From: Distichodus sexfasciatus
Lineage: Eukaryota > Chordata > Actinopteri > Characiformes > Distichodontidae
Direction: 5' to 3'
DNA length: 64,000 nucleotides
Assembly: GCA_032718565.1 (NCBI GenBank)
Contig: JAVGVS010000400.1
Span: forward strand, 157,340-221,339
Shown: positions 23,396 through 34,311 of the stretch, one piece after another
How positions within the stretch are numbered: position 1 is the first letter of the stretch
Layout of the letters: every line of letters begins with the position of its first letter
The notes under the pieces: model-generated
Database searches by the model: none
What the model was told of the DNA's origin: nothing
The model's input: only the letters and a program-made list of their open reading frames with translations
Translations under genes and position numbers: made by a program

Positions 23396-26300
23396 CAAGC
23401 TAATCTGTACCGCGGTAGACGACGTGCTCTTCCTTACATCTTAAATTATGAACCTTAAAACGAACCATGTCAAGTTTATATTTCTTTTTTCACTTTTCGT
23501 TATGCCAAGTTTTTGGACAAAGTCTGTGTTGGTTTTTAAGACGTCAAAAAAAAGCGAAAATAATTGCCATAGGGTCGGATTTTTTTTTTGTAAATCCAAA
23601 ACCACTCGTGCCTTTCATTGATCAATATTACGAATCTTCAGATGCAACATTTCTTGGGATTACACAGAAGAACAAAGTTTACACCGAGTTGTGTGACTGA
23701 TGTTGTGTACTTGTGGGAGTTTGTATTACCGTTTATCATGTCGTTTTTGTTTTTCATTTTCATTTGTAATTTAAGGCAAAGACAACCACGACATTGGAAA
23801 GCTTGTGAAAGTACTAATTATACGCATTCGGTTCGTTTAACAGCATTTGCTGAGCAACGAGGAGATGTCTTTAATATATTTTGCCCGTTAACTTTACAAA
23901 TAAATCACATTACAGTGTATTTATTCATAAACTTGACGTCACGTATCGTAGCTTCTTGCGTGTATGTGTTAATCTGAGTGTTTTATGTTCTGCCTGTTTT
24001 CTACTAGTACTTGAATGATCGCTGGCTATAAAGCTGGAGTTTGTGCTTTTTTATTTAAAAAAAAAAACAGAGAACACGTCAACCTTATTTTTCTTCTCGT
24101 TATCTCGAGATTGTGAGTTAATTTTCTAGTTATCCTAACCTAACAAAAGTGGTCAAAGTGGTCAGAGCCGATAAAAGACAAGTGTCAACGTTTTTTCTTC
24201 TCGTTTTCTCGAAATCATGACTTAATTTTGTTGTGCACTAGACTCTAGAAAGTCTCTTTTTCGAGTTCACAGCTGATCTTGAGAACATTTCTGTTTTCTT
24301 GACATTAAGAGTTATTTTTCTCCTGATCTTGTATCTTGGCAGTTGATCATTATCACCATGTTTTATGTCCGATTTTACTGTGATCACAGACTTTCACAAG
24401 TTAAAAAAGTGTGTTTATTGGTGCTGTACAATTTTTTACATCAGTGTTGGTCACTTGAGACGTGGGTTTACACACTTGCAGCTTTACCGTTTGGTAAATT
24501 AAAATAAAACAAGTCGCGATTTCGAGATAATGTTGAAGAACTGTTAATGTGTGTCCTTTGTTGACTTCCTTAACAGAAATCAATTTTTTATTGTTACTTT
24601 TGTGGTGCATTTCAAGAGAAATGTAACGGGCCGTGTTCCATATGAGCCACAATTCAGTATTAAAATGTCATCTGGCTAAATAAACCGAACTGAAAATTAA
24701 AAAAAAACGTTTTAACGCTTCTTTATTATAAAATAAAATGTGTAAAATGTTTTGATGTTGGCGATATTTAATTTTAGATTTGGGCAATATAAGTATGTAT
24801 ATCTCTGCTGGTTCTTAAAGGGAATATCTACAACGAGAGCAAATGTTCTCTTACTGCCAAATTCTTGTTTTAGGATTTTAGGAAAGGGGTAAAATTCCGA
24901 GAGAGAAAAAAGTCAAATTCCGAGATTGAAGTCATAGTGTTACCGTGAAAAATCCGATATATTCTGGCAATGTAAAGTTATACATTTGTAAGAGGAAACA
25001 TTTTTTTTCTCGCATAATTTTGACTTTACAAAGTCAGAAAATATTAGAGAAACATGTTGTCTCGTTGTTGAGTTTTTCCAATTATCGCAGAGAAATGACT
25101 GTAATAATAATGTAATAAGGTAATAAATGCAATCGAAGCGAAATAATACATAACCGCTAGGCGGCGCGTGAACAAAAGAAATCGAGGGGATTAAATCTGG
25201 ACAAAAATCTGCAAAAACGTCTCAAAAATATTTGAATATTCGAAAAATACAGATATGAACCATATAAATCTTTGCTAAAATATATTTTTATATTCGAAAA
25301 CGATTTTTTTGGAGAAAAATTCAGCACTGGAGCAATGAATTACATAATATATTTGAAACGTTCCGCGTTTCTAGGCGTGTCTCTGTAGGTTCGATCAAAG
25401 CGTGATAATCCAAAGGTCTTGAATTTAGGTAATTGAAAAGAAGTCCAGTTGCCTTTGATTTGAATCCCTTAAGGGTCTAGACGTGCCATCTAGGTGTGAA
25501 TTTTAAAACCCGGAAGCATACTAAGTGCCCTTTCTCCGTGTGGAGAGTCTTTGTCCACAGGGACGTCATGGGTTACGTAGTAATTGACTCCCTGTGCCCT
25601 ACGTAGTGCCCTATATAAAGTACGTATCAAAGGCGTTTTCTGCACTAAGTAGTGCATTACGTGTCAACTAGATATCGTATTTCAGCTTTTTACTCCCCGT
25701 CTAAACTTTAAAAGGTTTCGTTTTTGAAAAGTCGTGGCACTACTTAGGAAGCGAAAACTCGTTTGCTGAAGCCAAACGATGCTCACTACATAGGAAGTAG
25801 GGAGCGATTTGAATTTGGGAACGAAGCCGCGGGTGTGACCGATTTGGCCAAACAAGACCATTCAAAATGGGAGGTTAGTGACAAACGTTTACACTTTCGA
25901 CCAACTTTACCACATTTTACTCTCGCAGTGGAGTTTTTAAACAGTTTGGTTTAGACAAACCGTCTCATATATGTGTGTTCCAGAACTTTTTAAACTGCCG
26001 GACCATCACGTTCACGAACTTTTACGTTGTAAAGTTAAACAAGGGCAACGAGGTTTAACTTTGTCAACCAGGTTGAATTAAGTGACGAGTTTTAAAAGTT
26101 GTTCACATCCTTAATGTTTAAAAGTGAGATTTTCTCTTGCATGTACACGTTTTGATAGCTGGCTCATGTGCATTGAAGTTGTAAAAATTAATTATTACTT
26201 AATAAACTTTACAAATAGTCTTGTATGCAAATTTTAAGTTTTATTGCCTCACCTGCAGCGCCGTCTGGGGGTTAAATTACAGGAAAGACAGTTATTAAAT

Positions 26301-26411
26301 GTAAAAATAATGAAAAAATATGATTTTTGCACCATTTTGCTTAGGATGAGAAAAAGAGACGTAATATAGGCACAAATAAAACCACCTCCTGCTCATGACT
26401 GAGAAAACAAA

Positions 26412-26419
26412 TTAATAAC

Positions 26420-26473
<54 letters not shown>
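26412..26473. repeat. (AAT)n microsatellite
   Basis: About 18 AAT trinucleotides in near-perfect phase, followed by AACAAC. Confidence 0.95.
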
Positions 26474-26475
<2 letters not shown>

Positions 26476-26677
26476 CTGTGATATGACTATTAAAATGATT
26501 TTCTTATTTATTTTTGTAAATCATGTATGTGCAATATACACGTATATATAACACATGATTATTGCTGTCACAGTGTAAAATTTGAAAATTATTTTATTTT
26601 TAAATAATGAATCATTCTTTAAAAATTAAAAGACTAAGCCTTTCTTGTGATGAAATAATATTATAAAGACGATGATT

Positions 26678-26725
26678 AATAATAATAATAATAATAATTA
26701 TTATTATTATTATTAATATATTAAT
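26678..26725. repeat. (AAT)n(ATT)n palindromic microsatellite
   Basis: AAT repeats switch to ATT repeats midway, making a self-complementary hairpin about 1.9 kb... no longer than 48 bases, in the same intron region as the longer AAT run. Confidence 0.85.
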
Positions 26726-26807
26726 ACATATTATTATTAACCCCAATTTTAAACCTCTTTTATTAGATGTTTTACTTTGTTCTATAAATTAATGTCTGTG
26801 TGTGTAG

Positions 26808-26948
26808 ACGGCTTTCCATGAGCAGCTGCAGATGGACAGCTGGTTCCTGAAGTCAGACCGGCGTCTGGACACGGAGCTGGTGGACAAATTAATTCTGCAA
26901 CTCAACAGAATTTACCCTCAGATTCTCACAGACAAGGAGGCCAGCAGG
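26808..26948 (+). CDS. card19: card19 exon 2 (CARD, first half)
   Basis: Acceptor TGTGTGTAG and donor AGG|GTGAGG, 141 bases, phase 0. Reads TAFHEQLQMDSWF..., containing LILQLNRIYPQIL. Confidence 0.9.
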
Positions 26949-27443
26949 GTGAGGGGTGCAAAATTAAAAGAAAGAATAATTCCTTAAGGTGCTGCCACAC
27001 CAGCACTTATTAAAAATCTTCACATCTTGTTGACTTTAGGTGTAGTTACAACTCATATCGGCCAACAATATGGGTTATCGTTTGTGCACAAAGTCTGACC
27101 TCATCATACTGCAGCAACAGCCTGTTTTAATTGCGGTACAAAACGCATTTTGTGAATGCGTTTTTACGTTATTTCTAGATTTTCTTAACTTGATTCATAG
27201 CTTGTTTTTGAAAAAAAACATACACACATTTACCTGATGCTTTGATGATGATTTTTGGTTTTATTATTCCTACTGTCTTACTTTTTTTTCTTTTTTACTT
27301 TTAATATATTTATCCCCTTCCTGAAAGCATGGTGGACAACTTCTCTGTGCGATAATGCAGGCCAGGTGCCACCAGGGGGCGCAAAGGGTGGCTTGACCAT
27401 TCAAGTGGATGAGCTCGGAGATCATTAGAAATGTTTTATAAAA

Positions 27444-27474
<31 letters not shown>

Positions 27475-28947
27475 TGTTATAGATACATTAATAATTCATT
27501 TTGGAATATTAGCAGACTTTTTGTGTGTGTGTGTGTGTGTGTTGGAGACTATTTGAAGTACTTGTTAAATACACATGCTGCGTGTTTTATTTCAACACTG
27601 TGACCTCTGTGCCTTTTGTGGGTGATTACTAAATTAAGTTGCTCATTTGAATACTGCTGACTTGCATTCTTTCTCCTATCTCCCATGGCAACGGCCAGTT
27701 TCGTGACCTGGACGTTCCCACCTGTATGCGTCTGGCCGAGCTGCTGTCTCACCTGCAGGAGAAAGGGGAGGAGGCATGTCGCGAGTTCTACCGAGCTCTT
27801 CATCTGCACGTCGAGGAGGTTTACTTCAGCCTCCCAACTCGCCTCCGCCATCGCACAGGTTACAGCACCCGAAATAACCTCACTAAACACTGCCGTGATG
27901 GACTCACATTCACACATCAAGTGTAACAGAGACCAAACACAACATTAACTGTTCAGATTATAGAATTCATTATAAAAATGATAAGTTGTGACATTTACGA
28001 CTACTTTTTGATTTCATTCAGGTGAATTCTGTGAATCACTGTATGGCTTACAAAATTTTATTAAACATTAACACAAAATGTCTAAAGTGCTACACATGGT
28101 TTGTGTAATTTGTACACATTCTTTCTAAGAGTAAAATATTCAGGTTTTTGTGTTAGTTTTTTAATCGGCGTGACGGTGACTTAAAAGACAATTTTTGGTT
28201 TCATATAAAAAATGGACGTTTTATTATTTTACCGTTGTTGTTTCCCAAAAAATAAACCAATGCACTTCCTTCTACAATCAGGCAAAATCATTATTCATAT
28301 TGCTACCATTCCCTAAACGTCCTTTATTATTGCAGTTTCTCAGATCTGTAGCTCTACAATTTTGCGGTGTTGTTTATAGCGGCACCCAGTGTTCAACATC
28401 GGAACTGCACTTCAGTATTTTCTGTCTTCCTCTTTCTAAAAACCTTTTGCGTCTGTTAACCCCCTAAATTATTCTACATTTTCAGACTCTCTGGATCCCA
28501 TTCTGACTCCATCCAGCAGGCCATCCAAGAGATTTGTGTTGAACGATCAAGGTAAATAGAACACACTCACAAAAACACGTACACACCTGCTGTTTAAGTT
28601 TGTGATCTGTGATGTTCTGTTTTATCCAGGTCCATTCTTCTTTATGAGTTGTTTCAGTCTGGTTGTGGGAGCAGCCTTATTGTATTACCATAGAGGTCAG
28701 TGTGACCAAACCGCATTTTATTCCTTTTTTATATTTATTTTAGCCAACATTCAGTTGTAACAGTTATATTCTCTGTAAAATTATTTTTTCATTAATAAAA
28801 TATTAATAATCACAAATCAAACTTTTAAAATATTTTTTGTGTTTTTATGCAGAATTAAAGGCAACGCCAGGCTCCAGCAGTGCCCTGGGTCTTGCCGCTC
28901 TAGGCATTGGGAAGAAAGTTCGAGAAGTTATCATTTGGCACACATAG
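26808..28947 (+). CDS. card19: CARD19 (BinCARD): tail-anchored CARD protein, first exon missing
   Basis: Exons 26808-26948, 27699-27858, 28486-28551, 28630-28695 and 28853-28947 encode 175 residues and a stop; human CARD19 is about 183. CARD19 is a CARD-domain protein reported to bind BCL10 and dampen NF-kB signalling, with a mitochondrial long form anchored by one C-terminal membrane segment. Matching CARD blocks are LVDKLILQLNRIYPQILTDK, then CMRLAELLSHLQEKGEEACR and EFYRALHLHVEE. A single hydrophobic segment, FFFMSCFSLVVGAALLYY, corresponds to the human membrane anchor. All introns are GT/AG with consistent phases (0,1,1,1). Comparison with human implies a further upstream exon of only a few codons. 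The C-terminus after the membrane segment is divergent. Confidence 0.88.
27439..27475. repeat. (A)n(TA)n microsatellite
   Basis: A poly(A) run continuing into about 12 TA dinucleotides in card19 intron 2. A GT run follows at 27521-27541. Confidence 0.9.
27699..27858 (+). CDS. card19: card19 exon 3 (CARD, second half)
   Basis: Starts FRDLDVPTCMRLAELLSHLQ and ends in phase 1 at ACAG|GTTACA. Contains EFYRAL, shared with human CARD19. Confidence 0.9.
28486..28551 (+). CDS. card19: card19 exon 4 (linker)
   Basis: A 66-base exon between the acceptor CATTTTCAG and the donor AAG|GTAAAT. Encodes the Ser/Pro linker DSLDPILTPSSRPSKR. Confidence 0.8.
28630..28695 (+). CDS. card19: card19 exon 5 (membrane anchor)
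   Basis: A 66-base exon with acceptor TTTATCCAG and donor GAG|GTCAGT. Encodes GPFFFMSCFSLVVGAALLYY. Confidence 0.88.
28853..28947 (+). CDS. card19: card19 exon 6 (C-terminus)
   Basis: Acceptor TTTTATGCAG. Encodes ELKATPGSSSALGL...EVIIWHT and TAG. The sequence is not closely like the human tail, so orthology of this last exon rests on frame and position. Confidence 0.75.
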
Positions 28948-31320
28948 TCCACAAAATATAAACCTAAAATCCCCGGTAACGTCCTCTTCCCATAGTTTAA
29001 GCGTCTCTCAGTTAATGTGCTTACTGTAAATAGCAAAACTCCTCACAGGAAACCAGGATTTGTAAAACCTCTCTGATGTCTGCACACGTCCACGTCACGG
29101 TCCCCTCTCATATTTCTGGTGATAAAACACTCCAAAAAGCAATGAGCAAAACAGCAAGTAACTCAGGTTCCCCCTTTTATAAGTGGCAGGATCAGCACCT
29201 ACCGATATATACATAAAAACTGATCCTAGATCAGCATTCTCATTTAAAAAACTAACTCTAAACTAGGGCTGGGCGATACAACCTCAAATTAATATCACAA
29301 TTAATTTACCTCAATCACGATTAATTGACTTTTTGTGTTTTTCATAGTTCACAGACAATGTTTGTACTGCAAGTATGTTCAACTGTTAAAGCTAGAATAT
29401 TTTTCTAACGAAAGAGTGCATATCTTACATCTGTGTGTTTCCTTCAGTTATTTAAGAATCACAAAGATATGCACTCTTTCATTAGAAAAGAATTTAAAAG
29501 CTTTAATAGTTGAGTATATTTACAGTACAAACTTTGTGAGCGATGGATGAGAGTAAAAGAACGAAAAATCCACAAACAAAATTATTGTTCACTAATAATA
29601 AAGGCAGAATATTCAATTAATGATTATATTGATTTGAACTCATATCGTCCAGCCCTGATCACAAGCATCTAATACTGGAGAACTGTTACATTATTATTAT
29701 TATTATTATTGATCGTCATTACCATATAAAACCATGTAAATTAGAATTACTTTAGAAAGCTTGCAGGCTGCGCACAAATAACTACGTTTTACTAACAAAT
29801 GCTGCAGACGAAAGAACTTCCCAAGTCTGTCATTAATACTTTTTTGGCTTTTTAGTACTAAAAATGGTCTGGAATAATAGCTGTGCTGCTTTTAAATACA
29901 CAGTCAGTTTAAAAAAAAGGGATCTCTGTACGTTTACCTCTAACAAAATAGTTAATAACAAAATTCTTTGCAAATGTAATAAGAATTTTTAAAGTCTGTT
30001 GCCAAAGTTACGGCAGAGGTAAAGAGTCACTTTTTTAAACTCAGTGTAAATTAATAATACTAATATTAAACAAAGCTCACACTAAGTGCTGCTTTATGAG
30101 CTCCTGATGGGATTCTAAAAGGTGATGGTGTTTAATTTACTTTATATTGGTGATGAGGAACACTGCTGATGTGGGAAAGTGGGTTTTAATTTTGCCTGAA
30201 GGCCTTTTTAAACTCCTCTATTACTTTTACTGCCTTAGAGTCTGAAACGATCTGATAGAACTGGAGATTTTTTTTTAAAGCGGGTTTGGTTCAGGGTTTA
30301 TATCGGCAGTTCATAAATAGTCTGGAACTACCTTAAAATGTTTAATTTAAAAGGAAAAATACTACAAATATCCAAAATGAACGTTGCAAATTTATTAAAA
30401 ATCTGATACTTATAAAATGATATTTTATAAATGTTACAATCTTGTGAAATTTCTCTGAAAAAAAAAATCAGGATTTATTTTTTTAATTCTTATTTTTCTT
30501 ATAAAATTACAACTTCAATTTTGGAATTTCTTCCAACTTCTTAAAGTTTACCCTCCCTCAACACCAACTGTTTTTAATCTGCAGTGCACTATTATATTTT
30601 TCTCATTTTAGATTTTATTTCAATTCAGGATTTGCACATTAGATGGAGAAGGGACATGGGATTGGAAAAGAAATGTTTACGAAACCTAAATATTTTAGTG
30701 TCATAACAACAGCCAAGTTGCAGCACTGATCTGGGACGGGATTTCTTCTCTTATTTTTGCTTGATTAAGACCCAAAATCTGATCCCGGGTCAGCATTTGT
30801 TTTTCTGAGATTTATAAGCACCAGCATTTCAATATAATGAACGACTGACAGATTTAAAAAAAAAAAAAAAAAATCTTATCAGCTTTGATCTAATGTCGCT
30901 ACGATGTCAGTGGTTTGGGGTTTTTGTGTGGTTTTTGTTGTTGTTTTTTTTTACATCAATTGTATGGAAAATGTGTGAAAAGAAAAGTGCCTTATCTTTA
31001 GTGCCAACTTTATGTGAAAAATAAAAGCAAAATTGAAGTTCAATTCATGTTCGTTTTATTTATTTCTTTTTTCTTTGCAAATAGAAAGTGTTTCTAAAAA
31101 CATTTGATACATAAACAAGTCAAACCTTAAAACAGCTGATGATGTGAACACTGATGAAATGTTGAACCTTTTGTTGCATTGATTGGTTAAAGATTCTTGG
31201 TTAAATAAGATTTTTTTTGGGGGGGGGGTTCAACACACAAAGAGACTCACTTTCTTTTATTGATAACCATATTAACCTCATTAGCAACGTGATTATAACT
31301 CATTTAGCAGCCTTTATCAG
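28948..31320. other. card19 3' flank / intergenic
   Basis: AT-rich sequence containing the inverted-repeat element at 29264-29656, a TTA run at 29689-29711 and a poly(A) at ~30858-30876. An AATAAA near 31021 could end a long card19 transcript. No gene is recognised. Confidence 0.45.
29264..29656. mobile_element. Inverted-repeat MITE (GGGCTGGGCGAT family)
   Basis: The left end TAGGGCTGGGCGATA pairs with the right end ATATCGTCCAGCCCT. Long internal arms also pair, e.g. AACGAAAGAGTGCATATCTT with AAGATATGCACTCTTTC. Flanking octamers do not match, so no target-site duplication is called. Degraded relatives are at 12035, 13597 and 13866. Confidence 0.65.
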
Positions 31321-31321
31321 A

Positions 31322-31745
31322 CCCTCCAGGATTTCGCGATGTTGCCATCGCAACTATTAACGCAAATTCAGCCAATCCCTACGAACTCTACCACCCTGAA
31401 ATTCTCACCAGTTACCGCAACGTTTCTGCAATTTTTGACCAATCATTGTCGTTTCGTCAGTGAACTCACTTCTTTGTTACCTCTAGAAGACGCAGGATAA
31501 AAACGCCTCACGTTTACTTTTAAAATAACTAAATGATTAATGGTTAAATAAAATCAATAGTGGTTTTGTTCCCTTCATTTTAATAAAATATTAAAGCCTC
31601 ATTATAAAGGGGGACAACTTTGACTTGCTTACTGCAACTTTATTGCAACCAAACTTAAAAAAAAACTGCCCCAACCTTAATGGCAATTTTTAAGAAAAGC
31701 TGCCACAAAATCAGTATTTTAGGCCACAACAATCCCAAAAAATTC
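31322..31745 (+). repeat. Interspersed repeat 'CCCTCCAGGATTTCGC', copy 1
   Basis: Starts CCCTCCAGGATTTCGCGATG and ends near CAGTATTTTAGGCCACAACAATC. Four more copies of this family lie in the window at ~38172, 39448, 40140 (reverse) and 48345. Confidence 0.6.
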
Positions 31746-31940
31746 CTTTGCTTTATTATAGTTGTACCTTTCTAAATGGCACAACCGTTGAGAGTTGTAA
31801 ACAGCACTTCAACAGAAATCTCAGTTAACCAAAAGGTAACCCATCGTTGAAAATAAACATCCTCCCAAAACTGCAGAAGTTAATTTCCCACATGAGCGCC
31901 ATCGCTCCAGAGCCATATTTACTGCTGCCCACGCGCCAAA

Positions 31941-32060
31941 TCACGGCTTTCTGAGGAGCTCGTGGACCGGTGTGGTCAGGACATTCCCCAGATCTGTGCA
32001 GAGGCCGGAGTCGGACAATAAGAGCGCGAGAATAATAGCCTTTAATGGCTTTACCCTCAT
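31941..32060 (-). CDS. Short ORF with signal-peptide-like start, unrecognised
   Basis: A 39-codon minus-strand frame begins MRVKPLKAIILALLLSDSGL, with a basic N-terminus and hydrophobic core like a secretory signal peptide, and stops at TGA. The surrounding ~250 bases are less AT-rich than their neighbours. There is no convincing splice donor to extend it and no homology I recognise. It could be a remnant first exon, a chance ORF, or part of a long ninj1 3' region. Confidence 0.2.
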   Translation of the reverse strand: MRVKPLKAIILALLLSDSGLCTDLGNVLTTPVHELLRKP

Positions 32061-32179
32061 TGTTCTGCTCAAATCTTAAGCAGTGGCAGTTCGGGATTCT
32101 GCACAACAGGTTTTTAATGATCTTGAAAAACCATATAATGTGCAGTGCAGGAGAGCTCAAAAATTTCTACGTGTGCACG

Positions 32180-33290
32180 TTATTCACTTAATATCTACTA
32201 AAAACACCTTCAATCGAATTTGCTAACAAAAATACATTGTATTTTAGAAAATGTTGAGTAACATGCATGTTAACGTAATATTGATTAAAGTATACATAAT
32301 ACTTACTAAGACTATTGGGTGTCTTTGTTAGTAAAAATTAAATGTATTTTTGCTAATATTATATCACAATATTTATTTTGAAAAGTATCATTTGTATGTA
32401 ATGTAGTAAATATTAAGTAAAATGTGCATGCTACTGACACATTACTAAAATACACTTAATTCACACATATTTACTGACAAAAACTTTTAAATGTATTTTA
32501 GTAAATATCAAGTAAGTAACATGTTACTTAATATTTACTAAAAATACACTCAGTATTCTTTGTTAGTAAATATAAAGTATATTTTAGTAAATTTGTACCT
32601 AACTTGGTAAATATTCAGTAACAACAAATGTTACTCCATTAATATTTACTAAATAAAAGACCATTGAGTGTATTTTTAGTACATACTAAGAAACATGCAC
32701 ATGCTACTGACTTAATATTTACTAAAATACACTTAATATTTACTAACAAAGTCTTGAGTGCATTTTACATATTAAGTACCATGTGCAAGTTGATAAAAAA
32801 ATACACTTAATTTACACATATTTACTGACAAAAACTATTAAGTGTATTTTAGTAAATATCAAATGACATGTTCATGTTACTGACTCAACACAAATGAAAT
32901 ATACTTTACATTTCCTAAAGACTATAGTGCATTTTAGTAAATATTAAGTCAGTAGCATAACATGTACATAACTTTGTAAATATTAAGTAACATCCAAATG
33001 TTACTCACTTAATATTTACCAAAATACACTCCATAGTCTATAGTAAAAACATTATTTACTAAATATAAGACCATTTTAAATTTATTTATTAAAATAAAAG
33101 ACCATTGAGTGTATTTTTAGTACATACCAAGAAACATGCACGTTGCTCAGCATTACTAAAATACATTTTTAGTAATACACAAATTTACTACAGAGTGTAT
33201 TTTCATAAATATTAAGTGAGTTACTCACTTAATTACTAACAAATGAATTTACAGCATGTTAACTTGGTAAGTGTTAGATATTTAACCAGT
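32180..33290. repeat. Degenerate palindromic AT-rich tandem array
   Basis: About 1.1 kb built from AATATTTACTAAAATACAC and its inverse GTGTATTTTAGTAAATATT, alternating with CTAACAAAGACTATTGAG and AAGTAACATGCACATGTTAC. Each unit of roughly 90-100 bp is itself an inverted repeat, and about ten copies are discernible. Confidence 0.65.
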
Positions 33291-34159
33291 TATTAAATGA
33301 CAGCAAATAAACACAGGAAAATTAAAGAACAGCCTAGAGTTTGACTATAAAATCACCACACAATATGGACGTGAAGTGTTGCACGCTTTTCCATGTTGTA
33401 AAGGAGACTTGTTTTATTTGACTTTACATCTGTACTTGTTCACTCAGCAACTTTTCAATGTTAAATAAGAATACAAAATATGCAGTTTTTGAAATAAATG
33501 GAAAACTGATAAAAACTTGACTGCTAGTTTGCGGCTTCTGTACACACACTTTTGTTTTTAAAAAATCCCAAAATAAAAACAGTGATTACTCTCATTCCTC
33601 AACTATAACTCAGCATAACATTTTGGAAGAACCCAGCAAAACAAACATATATACATATTTTATAACTGTATCTGTAGATTCCTACATATTTGTATATTTA
33701 TAAATAATTATATGCACTATATGATATGCATGTTATTGCATATTTGCATTTTCCTTATACTGCAAGTCCACAGTCAACACATACTGGCCGTTTCTCAAAA
33801 ACAGATCAAACATTATTAAGTCCATTTTTCTCATCATGCATTCACAGGAACGTGGTCACTCTGAGCGCTGTTAGGAGGTTGGCAGGGTTTTAGGGCTTGT
33901 GTCTTTGGAAGGTGAGACCAGAATCAGGTCAGAACTGTGAGGAAATTTCATGCACTTAATTCAGTTTAAACCGTTTAATATCATTCATAGTAACACGTAA
34001 TATTATAGAAACCAGTATTCTGTTAATATAAGACATTTAGACAATATTTTAGTATTACAGATATAATCCCAATATTACGTATATAAACCAGTATTATAAT
34101 AATTTAAGACGTTAAAACATTTTATTCACACTCACTGGTGACAGACTGCTGCTTTCTCG
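33291..34159 (-). other. ninj1: ninj1 3' flank / likely 3' UTR
   Basis: AT-rich sequence downstream of the ninj1 stop on the minus strand. The poly(A) site was not determined. No other feature is seen. Confidence 0.35.
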
Positions 34160-34311
34160 TTAAACACTTTTTTGACCGGCTCTTGGTGTCTGCACTCCAA
34201 ACGCTGTGATGAAGACATTTACCACCACAACGATGAAGACGAGGGCTGTGGTGACGTTTTCCAAAAGGTTCAGCTGGTAGTGTCTATTTGGGTCGTTCAG
34301 ATTCCACTTCA
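34160..34311 (-). CDS. ninj1: ninj1 exon 3 (aa 100-149)
   Basis: Acceptor TCGTTTAG. Encodes VKWNLNDPNRHYQLNLLENV, the second membrane segment and the tail TPRAGQKSV with a TAA stop. Human ends differently after FGVQ. Confidence 0.92.

Larger units (their letters stand above)
23396..26807. other. card19 upstream region / intron 1
   Basis: AT-rich. At 25500-25870 the sequence is locally less AT-rich, with a TATA-like CTATATAAAG at ~25611 and an ATG with a nearby GTTAGT at ~25867, so a card19 promoter and first exon may be here. That ATG's phase does not match exon 2. AAT trinucleotide runs occur at 26412-26473 and 26678-26725. Confidence 0.35.

Noticed and set aside
25867..25874. ATGGGAG|GTTAGT as card19 exon 1
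   Set aside because: It ends in phase 1 whereas exon 2 needs phase 0; joining shifts the CARD out of frame.
26678..26725. Self-complementary AAT/ATT tract considered as a structured RNA gene
   Set aside because: It is a simple 48-base microsatellite palindrome with no flanking structure. Its feature entry contains a stray length phrase; the correct length is 48 bases.
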